Shown piece by piece: positions 1 through 12,900 of a stretch of 13,348 nucleotides of DNA. Made by a program: the position numbers and the translations under genes. The notes below the pieces were generated by a model, which made no database searches, was not told the origin of the DNA, and worked only from the letters and a program-made list of their open reading frames with translations. The stretch comes from Anaerolineae bacterium (GTDB lineage: Bacteria > Chloroflexota > Anaerolineae > E26-bin7): contig JAOZOT010000043.1 in the NCBI GenBank assembly GCA_029933115.1, positions 1,442 through 14,789 on the forward strand. Direction: 5' to 3'. Position 1 is the stretch's first letter, and the number at the start of each line of letters is the position of its first letter.

Positions 1-560
1 CGGTGTTGCCGCTGAGCGTGGCCCCATCGCTGTCGTACAGATACAGCCCACCGCCATTGGCACCGGCCGTGTTGCCGGAAACAGTGTTGCCGCTGAGCGT
101 GGCGTCGCTGATGTCCAGGTACAGCCCGCCGCCGCTGCTGGCGTTGTTGCCAGAGACGGTGTTGCCGCTGAGCGTGGCCCCATCGCTGTCGTACAGATAC
201 AGCCCACCGCCGTTAGAACTGGCCGTGTTGGAAATGACATCGTTGCTACTGAGTGTAGCGCCGCCGCTGTAGTACAGATACAGCCCGCCGCCGCTGCTGG
301 CGTTGTTGTCAGAGAGGGTGTTGCCGCTGACTGCGGCGGCACTCTGCTCCAGATACAGCCCGCCACCGTTCGAGTTGGCCGTGTTGGAGATGATATCGTT
401 CCCGCTGAGCGTGGCGTCGCTGTAGTACAGACACATTCCACCACCATAGTTGGCCGTGTTGGAGGTGACGGTGTTGCTGCTGAGCGTGGAGGCGCTTTGC
501 TCCAGGTAGAATCCACCGCCATAGTCGGCCGTGTTGCTGAACACCAGGTTGTTGCTGAAG
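1..560 (-). repeat. Tandem 75-81 bp rung repeats of module 9
   Basis: The anchor gctgag (plus strand) or its variant recurs at 11, 92, 167, 248, 326, 404 and 479, a spacing of 81, 75, 81, 78, 78 and 75 bases. All are multiples of three, each one beta-helix rung of 25-27 residues. Bases 1-55 equal 157-211 exactly, and the 30 bases at 120-149 match 279-308, so the recently copied unit is two rungs long (156-159 bases). Confidence 0.88.
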
Positions 561-928
561 GTGGCCGTGGCGCTGATGACGTATACCCCACCGCCGAGCT
601 CGCCACTGGCGTCGCCACCGGTGAGGCGCAGCCCCTCGATGGTCGGGCTGATGTCGCCGGTGATGTAGATGACGCGCCCGCCACTCAAAGCGTCCAGAGT
701 GGTGGGATTGGCCGTGGGGTCGGGCGGGTCGGTGAAACTGGGGGTGTAACCGCCCCGAATAGTGACGGTCTTGCTGATGTAGACTGTCTGGGTGACCCCG
801 GCGCGAGTCTCCACTCCGGCGCAATAGCCGGCCACCTTGACCACGTCAGTGGGCTGGGTGCTGGCGTCCACTGCCGCCTGGACGGTGGTATAATCCGTGG
901 GATCGTCGTTGAGTCGGACCCAGCAGTT
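1..928 (-). other. Beta-helix module 9 (type A cap and 8 rungs, runs off the window)
   Basis: From residue 4036 to the edge. The cap (4036-4140, bases 614-928) reads NCWVRLNDDPTDY, TTVQAAVDASTQ, DVVKVAGYCAGV, VTQTVYISKTVTIRGGY and ANPTTLDALSGGRVIYI. Eight rungs follow, more regular than elsewhere: consensus GGGLYL-x2-S-x-ATLSGN, then SNTA or NNAS. Variants are GGGFYLE, GGGMCLY and GGGLYLD. No exit motif or Q domain is reached, so at least one more domain is expected to the left. Confidence 0.87.
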
Positions 929-3900
929 ACGCACCGTCACCGGAGCGACGTGGCTGATAGTCGTCTGGCTCAGATCATAGGTAGCGGTAACCACCTGGTT
1001 GTAGTAGGTATTCGGCGTGAGGGGCACTGTGGCCGTGAAAGACACAGTGACTACCCCCTCGGTGGTATCCCAGGTGCGACCAGGCACAGTGACGTTGGTG
1101 GTGTAAGTCGGAGGGTTAAAGGCTGAATCCAAAACGTCGGTCAGGGCTACCGTGGGCACACCGTTGCCGCTATTGGTCAGCGTGATGGTATAGGTCACTA
1201 CCTCCCCCGGAGTGACGCGAGTCGGTTCGACCGTCTTGCTGAGGGTAATGCTGTTGACCGGGGCGACTGTGGTGGTTATCGTGCCGGATACATAGGCGGT
1301 GAGGTTGGTGGCTGTCACGCCATAGGTATTAGTCAGGATAGAAGCGGCCAATGGGCTGGTGACGCGCACCGCCGCCGTCACCTGGGCTGAATCGCCCACC
1401 GCGATGGGATTGGCTAACTGCCACGACAGGAGAGGAACGCTCGTGTCGGTGAAGGTGCCGGTGGTTGGAGCCACAAAGCCCATGGATTGGTAGACCACGT
1501 TGGCCGGCAGGGTATCACTGACCACCACGTCCAAAGCCGGGCCCAGAGCAGAGGCGGCATTGGCGACGGTGATGGTGTAGGTGAGATAGTCTCCGGGCTG
1601 AACCGGGTCGGCGCTGGCGGTTTTGGTGATGCTCAGGCTGGCCGGCGCTTCTACCGTCACCGTCACGGGCGCGCCTATGGCTTCGGTGTAAGCACCGCCG
1701 CCGGTGATACTATAAGTCTGGTTGACAATCGGCGTCCCATCGGTGAGGGGCCTGCTCACCGTCACCACAAAGGTGCGGGTGATGACCTCACCAATGCCCA
1801 CGGTATCGCTCGAAACCCAGGTAACCGGGTCGGTCAGCACGGGCGAGGGGGTCGCGGTAACAAAGTTGGTGTGGGTCGGCAACTCGTCGGTAATGGTATA
1901 AGTGCCGCTCGTAGCCAGGTCGCCGTTGTTGGTGATGGTCAGGGTATAGGTCAGGTACTGGCCGGGTTGCACAGTGGTAGCCGGGGTGACGGCCTTGCTG
2001 ATTTGCCACACGGCCGACTTGACGTGGATGGTGTCCTGCACCGTGTCCACGATGGTAGGACTGAGGACAGTGGTGGCGGTGAGAGTGGTGACGTTCGTCA
2101 GGCCGTTGCTCCCGGTGGGGACGGTAATCGTCACCGTCACGGTCATGCTCTCTCCGGCGCCGAGGGTGGCGGTGTATGGGAGAGGTGGAACGAAAGAGAT
2201 GTCCCAATTCTGAGTGCTGGTGTAAGTGATGGTGACCGTCTCGGTAATGTCGCCGGTGTTCTCCAGCGTGTGGGTGAAAACGAGGGTCGAGCCGGCCAGA
2301 GTATCGGTCACGTTGTCGCTATAGAACAGCAGCCCGCGCACAGGCACGCGTTCGTCCGCGCCGATGTCATAGCCCAGGCCGAGCGGGCGGGAGTCGTTGT
2401 CGTAGTCAATGTTCAAGTCGGTGTTCGGGTCACCCGTGTCACGGGCCGGGGAGCCGGCTTGCAGGTGTAGGTCCGGTGGGCTGGCGCTCGGATTCACGAA
2501 TTGTGGATCGGCCAGCACATCGTTCGGAGGAGAAGGCGCAGGGATTGTCCCTCCTGTGTCGCTGATGGTGTTATTACAGTAGAGGTTATAATCCAGGGAG
2601 GCCGTTGCCGGCTGTCCGTGGACAGCGCCACCACTGCTTGTATTGCCGGCAAAGATGGTGTTGGTGATGACTAGGTTGCCGTTATCAACGTAGACGGCGC
2701 CACCTTCCTGCGAGGCAGAGTTGTTGTAGAAGGTGTTGTTCTGGAGCGTGGCCGTGCCGGTGTAGATGTATATTGCGCCGCCCTGACTGATGACCTGGTT
2801 GTCGTGCAGCAGGTTGTTTTGCAGGAGCAAGGTGCCGCCGCCGTGGTAGAGGCCGCCGCCGAGGACGGTGGAGCCGCCACCGCCCTGGATGCGGTTAGCG
2901 CTCAAGGTCAGGTTGCCGCCCTCGTTGTAGATGTTGCCGCCGGCGTTTTCACCGCTCGGCCCGCCGCCCTGGCCGGCGGCGCTGCCGTTGGCGATAGTCA
3001 GCCGGTCAACGGTGGCGGTGACGTCTGCGGTGACGTAGATAGCCCGGCCCTGGGCCTGCGGGTTAATGGTGGTGGTTTGAGAGATGTGATTGGGCGGATC
3101 CTCGTTCCAATTGTCCCTGTCGTAGCCGCCTTGCAGCGTGACGGATTTGTTGACAAAAGCGGTCTGCGTGATGACTTGCCCCTTGTAAGTGGTAGTGAGG
3201 ACATCGGTGTAGACAAGGCCGTAGGTGCCTTGTTCTATTTTAATCAGGTCGCCGTTGGCGGCTTGGTCAATAGCCTGCTGGATGGTGCGGCAGGGTCCCA
3301 CGGACGGCTGCGTGCAGTTGTTATCTTTGTAGTCTACCGCCCCTGGATCAGGATTGCCGACCGTTTCGTCAACCAGCGAGTCCTTTCCATCGAGGGACAC
3401 GTAGCGCGTGCCGGTCGTGTAGCTGATGACCGTGTTGTTGGCCGCCGCTTTTTGCAACGCGGGGTCACCATTGGATTGGGCAATGACACTGGTGATGTCG
3501 GTCAGGCCGCCGGCCGCGTAAGAGTGAATAGTGACGCTGATTACCACTGTCCCGGTCTGCAACGGGCTCAGCGTAATCTGGCCGGATGCTGGCTGAGCGA
3601 TCTCGCCTAAAGCGTAGAAGCCGGCTTTGGGAGCGATGGTATACGTATCGGTGATGTTGCCGATGTTGGTGATGATGTGAGTGTAGGTCACCGTCTGGCC
3701 GGGCAAGGCCGCGCCAAAGTTGTCGGGCGCGATGACGAAATTGCGATCTTCCTCCACCCAGGTCTCGGCCTCGTAGCTGGTGCCCGAGGGCGGAGAGGGG
3801 CCCACATAGCCCGGACACTGCCAGACCTGGTAGCTCAGGCTGGTGAATTCTTTGGTGCTGTCGTCGCTTGGATCAGTAGCGTAGGCGCCCGCCGGCACAG

Positions 3901-6900
3901 TCACTTTCACCTGGATGTCCACCACCTGCCCCGGGCCAATGTCAAAGGTAGCGACCTGGCCACCTGGTTGGATATCCGCGTTTGCGCCGCCTACGATGCC
4001 CACAATCTCTGCCCAACCCTGGCTGCTGTTGAGCGTGACGGTGATGGTTTCGGTGTAGCCGGGGCCCACTACAAATCCATTCGACCAGTTCTCACTATCG
4101 TTTCTGAAGCGGAAGGTATACGTGAAGGATTCTGTCGGCGCGAGGGTAGCTGACCCCTGGGGGAGGGGCTCACTGCCCACCCAGGTCATCGTGCGCTCGC
4201 CAACCAGATACTCGTCGCGTCCCATATCCTTGGCGCAAATCTGGGGGCGAGACTCGTTGAATCGGTCAATAGTGACGTGGGAGGCCGACGTGGGCACAGC
4301 GTCAATGGCCGGCGAGTTGTACAGGAGGTCGCCGCCGATGTTTCTGAAGTGAGGGTCACCCACTATGTTGCCGGTGCCCTCTGAGACGCCGGTGTAATCG
4401 TTATTCCAACGCAGGGTATAGGCGATGTTCACCGTGGCGCCGGTACCTCCGTAAACGCCGCTGCCGGTAGAAGCTGTATTCGAGGCCACGATGCTGGCGC
4501 TGATGATCATGGAACTGCCGAGGTTGCAGACACCGCCACCTTGGCTAGAAGCGTCGTTCTGGCGGATGGTGGCGTGGTACAGCGCCGCGCTGCCGCTGCC
4601 GTCGTTTCGGTAGAGCCCACCCCCGTTGCCTGTGGCGGTATTGCCGTAGAGCCCCAGGTTGGTTAAATCCAGAACGCTGCCCGAGGCGGCGTAAATGCCG
4701 CCACCGTCGCCGCTGGTGGCCTGGTTGTTATTGATCTGTTTGTTGACCAGGGTAAAAGTGGCGCCATTGTTATAGACACCACCGCCGTTATCGGCCTGGT
4801 TATCTTCGATGGGGTAACCACCGCCGGCGTAAATCTGGCTGCCGGAGGCGTTATACATGCCGCCGCCATTGCCGCCGGCCTGGTTGCCCGAAATACCACC
4901 GTTCCAGAAGGTCACGTTGCTGTTGCTGCTGTTGTAAACGCCGCCGCCATCCCCGCTGGCCTGATTGTTGTCAATGTTAACGGAGTCTAAGGTGGCGGTC
5001 ACACCGCTGCCGATGTAGACACCGCCACCGTTGGTTGCCGTGTTGGATATAACGTTGACCTCGGAAAGGTCCAGGTAAGTAACATTGGCCCAGATACCGC
5101 CTCCATTGCTGCCGGTGCTGCCGTTGGTCACCGCCAACCAAGAGAGGCTGACCGAGATGGGGCCGGTAGCGGTGATAACCCGGTCCTGGCCCAGAGCGTC
5201 AATCGTCGTGGCCAGATAGACGTTGTCCTGAGCGTCCCGGACGTAATCCGAGAAGTCCTTCTCCCAGGAGCCGGTGATGGTAATATCCTTGTCAATAGTG
5301 ATGCTCTCCTCGCAGACTCCTTCGGCCACCCTGATGGTGTCGCCAGAAACAGCGTTGTCCAAAGCGGTCTGGATGCGGCCGTAAACCTCGCCGGTGCGCA
5401 CCACCTGGGCCAGGCAGGCGCTGTACTCATCGGCGCCGATGTCCGAGCCGGCGTTGACCGGTCGTGGGTCGTTTTCAAAGTCGTGCGGCACGCCCAACTC
5501 CTGCGCCTGGTTGATCAGAGGTGAGGTGGAGCGCAGGTGGAAATCTCCATTGGCTGCGTCTACGAACAAGGGATCCGCGTTGAGGTTATTGCTGCCGGTG
5601 CTCACTCCTCCCCCAACCTGGCCGGCTGCGTTTCCGGGCCAATAATCGTTGTAATCCAGCGTCCCGCTGCTCCCATGGACTGCACTGCCCTCGCGGGCTG
5701 TGTTAGAGTCGAAAATGTTGTTCTTGATGGTTGGGGTGCCGCTAGAGATGTAGATGGCTCCACCCCGGCCGGTGGGACTAGTGGCCGCGTTCTGATAGAA
5801 GGTATTGTGCAGGATGCTAGTGCTGCCGCTATTGTAGAGGCCGCCGCCCTCACTGACGGCCGTGTTGGTGTAAATCAGCGTGTTCCAGAGGGTCAAATCG
5901 CCGCCGTTATTATAGATGGCCCCGCCATCCTGGTCGGAGTAGTTGTGATAGAAGCGGTTGCCCAGGTCCAGGGTGGCGGAAGCGCCGGCGTCGTTATAGA
6001 AGCCGCCACCTTGGCCGTTGCTCTCGGCGGTGTTGTGGTGAATCTGGTTCTCCAGGGTCATGGTGATAGAGCCGGCGTTGTAGAGGCCGCCGCCCTGGGT
6101 GGCGAGGTTCTGGTAGATTTCGTTCCCCACCAGCCACAAAGCGTTGCTGTCGTTGTAGATACCGCCGCCGTAAGTGGCTGTATTGGTCCAGACATAGCTG
6201 TTGGTCAAGGTCAGGCTGCCGCCGGCCTGGAAGAGACCACCGCCGTAGTCGGCCGTATTGGAGTAGAAGGAGACATTGCTTAAGGTGCCTGCACTCCCAT
6301 AGTAATAAAGCCCGCCGCCGGCGTCACCAGGCCCACCGCCCAGCCCGGCCGCGTCGCCGTTTATCAGTGAGAAGTTGCTGATGGTGACCGCGACCGTATC
6401 GGTGATCAACATAGCCCGGCCCTGCGTCGCGGGATTGAGGATAGTGGGGATAATCGGGCTGGTGAGTGCAAAGTTGCTGTCATAGCCCCCAACCAAGGTC
6501 AACTCGTGGGTGATGTGCACCGTCTGGCTGATGATCTGGCCGCCGCTATTGAAGGGATGCACCCCGCGACACTCTCTGTCTGACGTGACCTGAATCACGT
6601 CACCGGGGATGCTGTTATCAATGGCCCTTTGCACATTGCCGTAGATGACCCCTGTTCTAACGATCCTGGCCCGGCAACCGGCTATCTCATCGGCGCCCAT
6701 GTCAAAGCCCTGACCACCGGGGCGGAGGTCCCCTTCAAAGTCGTGGAGGAGAGTCATCGTTGGATCCCCCTGGTCAATGACCGGGGAGGCATCTTGCAGG
6801 TGGAAGTCGCCGCCGGGCGCGTTGACAAAGAGAGGATCCACAGAAAGGCTGTTGGGCCCGGCCGAGGCGCTGCCGCCGTAGGCGTTCGTCGCCGGGTAGG

Positions 6901-9900
6901 CGTCGTTATAGTCCGGCGTGTACGATACCGTACTGTAAATAGCGTGGCCTGTGGTGGCCGTGTTGTTGGCAAAGATGTTGTTCACCAAAGTAGGATTGGC
7001 GTTCGTGGTGTAAAAGCCGCCGCCGTTGGTAGCCGAGTTGGCGTAGATGGTATTGTGTCGCACAGTCAGGGTAATAGCGTTGTTGTAGACAGCACCGCCG
7101 TCGGTGGCCGTGTTATTGCGGATGATGTTGTTTTGCAGCAAAGAAGTGCCGCCGGCATGGTAGAAAGCGCCGCCGTTGGTGGCCTGGTTATCGCGCAGGT
7201 CATTGGAGTCGAGGGTGATTTGGCCGCTGGCGTTGTACACTGCTCCACCGTTGGTAGCGGTGCTGCTGTAGACCAAGGTCTGCGTCATGGTCAAACTGCC
7301 ATCTCCCACAAAGACAGCGCCTCCGTTGACGGCGTTGCCCTGACGCAGGTGCAGGCCACTGATGGTAATCACCGCCGAGTTGGTGATATAGACCACCCGC
7401 CCCCAGGTCATAGCATCCAGGATGGTTGGGTTGGCCACCGGGTCTGGGTCTGTCCAGTTATCTCTGGTATAGCCGCCCCGGATGGTGAGGGTCTTGGTCA
7501 GAAAAACCGTCTGGCTGATCGTCTGGCCGCTATCAGCAAAGGTGTTCACCCCTCGGCAAATACCGGCCACCTGGAGCAAATCATTATCCTGGCTCTGTCC
7601 CACCGCCACCTGGATGCTGCCGTAGACGATGCCCAAACGCTGGTTGCGCACGTAACAGCCGCTCACTTCATCGGCCCCAATGTCAAAACCCTGGTTGGAG
7701 GGGCGTGGGTCTCTGTCAATGTCGTTGGTGATGGGGCTGTTGGGGTCGCCCGCATCTTCGGCCGGAGAACCGCTGGCAATGCGCAGGAAGCTGCTGCTGG
7801 CCGGATCGGTGGAGATAAAGTTGGGGTCGGCGGAGATGTTGCCGGTGCCGTCGCCTGAGACCAGATTCCCCCCATAATCGCCGCCGCTATTGCCGACCAC
7901 ATCGTTATAGTCAAAGTCTGGATCGGCGTTAGCACTGTAGATGCCGCCGCCGCTGCTGGCCGTGTTGCTGACAATCAGGGTGCTGTTGATGACCGGCGAG
8001 GAACTGCTGGAGCTATGGTAAATGCCGCCGCCTTGGTTCCCGGCGCTGTTGGCGTAGAAGGTATCGTGGCGCACACTCAGATTGGCGGACTGGTTGTACA
8101 GTCCACCGCCGTCGCCGCCGGTGGCCGTGTTGTTGGCCACGATGGTGTTGACCACGGTCAGGGCGCCGGTGTTGTGCAGGCCACCGCCATCGGTGCTGGC
8201 CGTATTGCTGAGAACGACGCTGCGCTGTAAGGATAACTGGCCGCCGCCGGCGTTGTAGAACCCGCCGCCATTGGTCGCCGAGTTGTAAGCGACGGTGATG
8301 ACCTGGCCGCTCAACAGGCCGGCGGCGTTGTAGGCGCCGCCGCCGAGGCTCGCCGTATTGCTGTAGAGGACGGTTTGGCTGATGGTGGGCGAACTGCCGG
8401 CCAGGTAGAGGCCACCCCCCTGTGTGGCCGAGTTCTGCTCAAAGGTGACGTGGGCGATGGTGGGTGAACCGCCGTCCAGGTAAGCACCGCCGCCATAGGT
8501 GGCCGTGTTGCTCATGACGTAGGTTCGCTCTGCTTCCTCGTCGCCACCCAGGGTGAGTGTACCGGTGATGTTATAGTTATAGATTCCACCACCGTAGGTG
8601 GCCTGGCTGTCGGTAATCACACTCCCCTGCAAAGTGAGGGAACTGTTGTGGTTGTAAAGGCCGCCGCCGGCGTCGCCACCGCCCGGACCGCCGCCCAGGC
8701 CCGTCGCATTGCCGCCGCTCAGCGTCAGGTGAGAGATCTCCACAAAGACGGAGCCGGTGATAACGACCACCCGGCCCAATCCCTGGGCGTCGAGGATAGT
8801 GGTTGCGCCGGTGTAATTGAAATTACTGTCGTAGCCACCGGCAAGGGTCAGAGAATCGCTGATGAAAACAGTCTGGCTGATCTGCTGGCCGTCCACCAGG
8901 CGGGGTTGCACGCCACGGCAAATGCCCGAAATCTGGACGACGTAATCCTGGGGCGCAGCGTCAACCGCATCCTGAACCACCCCATAAAGTGGCCCAACCT
9001 GTTCCCCATTGCTGGGGTTGACCACCCTGGCCAGACAACCGGCCAACTCATCAGCGCCCATGTCAAAGCCCTGGTTGCTGGGCCGCATTTCGCCGTCAAT
9101 GTCTGAGGTCAGGAAGGTGTTGGGATCGGCGCTGTCAACCGCCGGCGAGTCGGAGGAGAGATGAAAATCGCCACCGGCCGCGTCTACGAAGAGAGGATCG
9201 GCCGAGATGCTGTGGGAGCCGGTTGACACGTTGCTGTCGGGGAACGAGGTGGCGGTGTTATTCCAAAAGTCGTTGTAATCAATAGCCAGGCTCCCGCTGC
9301 TATCGTAGTAGAGGCCACCGCCGGTAATGGCCGTGCTGGCGGCAATAATAGTGTTGGAAATCGTCAGCGAGTTGCTGTTCTGATCGAAAACACCCCCGCC
9401 GAAAGTGGCGGCCTGGTTGCCGTACAAGGTGTCGTTGGTCAGGTCAAGCGACCCGCTGTTATAGATCCCGCCCCCGCCTCCAGTTGTGGCCGTGTTGCTG
9501 TAGATAAAGTTGTTCCACAGAGTCAGACTGCCACCGGAGTTGTAGAAGCCACCGCCGGCGTCGGCAGTGTTGCTGTAAACTCGGCCGGTCTCAAAAGTAG
9601 GGCTGCCGTTTTCCAGGTAAAGCGCCCCACCGCTGATGGCCGTGGTGTGAGAGATGGTGACACTCCTGATGAGAGGGCTACCGCTGTTGATGTAAATACC
9701 GCCGCCCTGGGTGCTGGCCGTGGTGCCAGAAATCACCACATTCTGCAGAACCGGATCGCCGGCGTCAATGTAAACCCCTCCGCCTTGGGTAGCCGAGCTA
9801 TCCATGATGATGAGCTGGGTCAGGGTGGGAGCCGAACTGGCCTGCACGTAAACGGCCCCGCCAACGCCGCCGGTGGCTCCATTCCTGATGGTAAAGCCTT

Positions 9901-12900
9901 CAACCAGAGGATGGAATCCGGCGGGCACCTGGATGCGTAGCGCCCGCCCGCTGTTCTGAGCGTTGATGATAGTGTTTGCCGGGTTAACGTCCCGGCTTCC
10001 AAAGTCGCCGGAGTAGCCGCCGAGCAACTCCAGATTCTGGTTGATGTAGATGCCGGATTCATTGTAAGTCCCCTGGGCAACCAGGATGGGGTCGCCCCAG
10101 GCAGCCTGACTGACGGCATAGCCGATGGTAGCGCAGGGGGATCCGCTGACTTTGCAGTTGTTGTTGGTGTCACTACCGCTCGTGGCCACGTAACGTGGCC
10201 CGGCGGTAGGGTTAGCGATAGTGGTGTCGGTAACGACGTCGGAGACGCCAGGGTAGCCCACCGAGTTGGCCCACACATGCACCACGTCGGCCAGGTTGGC
10301 CGGGGCGGTGTCTGTCACCCGCACCCGGACGAAAATCAGCTCTGTTTCGCCGTGCGCCAGAGTGATGGGCCCGGTGGGCGTCACCAGTTGCACCCACCCC
10401 AACGGTGACTCGAAGGAAATGGTAAAAGCGTCAGTCGGGCCGATGTTGGTCAGGGTGTGGGTGTAGGTAATCACTTCGCCGGGATCGGCGTTCTCGGTGT
10501 AGCTGGGGGCCAATTCCACGCCGGGGGCAACGATCACGTCCTGGGCCGTATCAAAGGCTGCGGCGTTGGTCTCAGAAGTAGCGGTGATCGTGGTCTCGTT
10601 GTAGATGGGGTCAGAAGCCGTTGAAGGCACCGAGACTACCACATTGAAGGTCAGGGAGGCGCCGGTGGTCAAGACCACCGGAGAGGAGATGCCGACCAGA
10701 GTGACATCCCAGCCATCGCTGTTGGTCCAAGTGATGACAAAGGTATCGGTCAGCGTGGGGGTGTAGCCGGTATTGGTGATGGCGTGGGTGAAGGTAATGA
10801 ATGAACCTTTCACCGCCCCGGTGTCGGTGATAATCCAGGGGCTCTCTGGAGCGTCACTCAACTCTACCCCGGTGTAGAATATGCTTTCGTCGGCGCCGAT
10901 GTCGGAGCGCGTCCCCTGAGGGCGGCTGTCGCCCTCAAAGTCGGTGGTCAGGGTGGAAGCTGGATCGGCGAGATTGATGACCTGTGACGTGGTGAAGACC
11001 AGGTGAAAGTCGTTGTTGGCCGGGTCTTTGAGGCCGGGGGGAACCGAAATGTCGGTTGTGCTGCTGGCGCCGTAATAGTCACCGCCCGTGTTGTTGTAAA
11101 AATCGTTGAAACTCAAGGCGAATCTCGCCTGCGTATCTGGGTTGTAGACCCCGCCGCCGTTGGTGGCTGTGTTGTTAGCGACGATGGTATTACGCAGAGT
11201 CACCACTCCGCTACCGTTGGTGCTGGCGAAGACGCCCCCGCCCAGATTGGCCGTATTGCTATAGATGGTATTATGCTGCAACAGGGCATCACCGCTGCCG
11301 TAGTTGTAAACACCGCCCCCACCTGCTGAGGCCACGTTGCCGTAAATGACGTTATTTTGCAGCGTGGCAGTGACATTGGCACCCAGGTAGACGCCGGCTC
11401 CGTAATCGGCGCTCCCGTTGGTGACGTGCAGGTTTTCAATCAGGGGGCTGATGCCGCCGGTGCTGCTGATATAGATCACCCGGCCTTGGCCCTGGGCGTC
11501 CAGAATAGTTGGGCCGTGGCTGGGATTGACCCAATCGGTGACGGTGTAGCCGCCCCGCAGGGTCAGGGTTTTGCTGATGTAAACGGTCTGGGAAAAGCCC
11601 CCGCGCACTTCGACGCCGGAGCAATAACCGGCCACCTGGATCAGGCTGTTGGTGTTGGCAGCATCCACCGCCGCCTGGACGTTGGTGTACACCTGGCCGT
11701 AGTCCAGGCGGGCGTAGCAGGAACCGGTGAGGTCTGTGTATTCGTCGGCTCCGCGGTCCATGCCGGCGCCAAAGGGTCGCCCCTCACCTTCGTAATCAAC
11801 GGTGACGGTCGTGGTTATCGCGCCGCTGTCTATAGCCGGTGAGCCAGAGGACAGGTGCAGGTCAAAGTTCTGAGGGTCAACAAAGAGGGGGTTGGTGATG
11901 CGGTTATTACTGCCAAGGGTGGTCGGGTCTATAGAGCCACCCGAGTCCGCCATGTGGTCGGGCGAATTGCCGAAAAAGTCGCAAAAGGTCACACTCAGGC
12001 CGGAGGTGGCACTGTAAATCCCACCGCCGCTGATGGCTGTGTTGCTGATAATAAGACTGTTGGTGATAGAGGTAGTGCCACTGTAGACATAAATACCACC
12101 GCCGTTTTGAGTGGCATAGTTATCGTAGAACGTGTTGTTTTCAAGCTGGACAATGCCTTCGTTGACGAGAATTCCGCCGCCATAGGCCGCCGTGTTGCTG
12201 TAGATGAGGTTGCTCTTGAGGGTGACCTCACCGTCATTGATGTTAATTCCCCCACCGGTGCCCGCATTCGTTATAATGGTGGAAGCAGCATTGGCAAAGA
12301 TCTCATTGGCCTCAAGCACCGCAGTGCCCGTGAGGACATAAACCCCACCCCCATGCGAGGACGGCGCTGTGTTCGAATATATTTTGTCGCTGCGCAGGAT
12401 CAGCGTAGAGCCTTCATGGGCCACGCCTCCACCGTAAGTACTGGTCGAGTTTCCAAAAATCTCGCTGTCTTGCAGAGTCAGGGTACCCAGGTTGTAAACG
12501 CCGGCACCGGGATTACTGCTGTTGCCACCGGTCAGGCGAAAGCCGCTGACCGTGGCCGAGACGCCATTGGAGACCTCAATCACCCGCCCGGCGCTCTGAG
12601 CATCAATAGTGGTGGGATATTGGTCCGGGTCGGGAGTGGCCCAGTTGGTGGTGGTGAAGCCGCCGCGCAGAGTCAGGTTTTTGTTCAGGGTGACGGTGCC
12701 GGTGTAATAGCCGGCTGCGACTCGGATTTCATCGCCGGCGGCGGCGTTGCTAACAGCCTGTTGGATCGTCCGGCAGGGGCTGCTGATGGAGCAGTCAGTG
12801 CTGTCTGTCCCATCTGGAGCCACGTAGTGATATGGGCCGGCCGCCCGCAGTGGCTGGGGGTGGCTCAACAGCCGCAAAAAGATGGCCAGCAGAAACGTCC

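Noticed and set aside
1..560. CRISPR array or non-coding satellite
   Set aside because: Repeats are 75-81 bases, in multiples of three, diverged, without fixed repeat-spacer structure, and code for beta-helix rungs in the main frame.
1487..2470. Plus-strand ORF of 327 codons as a real gene
   Set aside because: It is opposite the DUF11 block, whose minus-strand translation shows clear family signatures; the plus product has Gly/Arg/His-rich low-meaning sequence and no recognisable domain.
614..12832. Polysaccharide lyase or pectinase activity
   Set aside because: The fold type is shared with pectin lyases, but no catalytic Asp/Arg/Lys motif stands out and the rungs are low-complexity Gly/Asn/Thr repeats, as in structural surface proteins.
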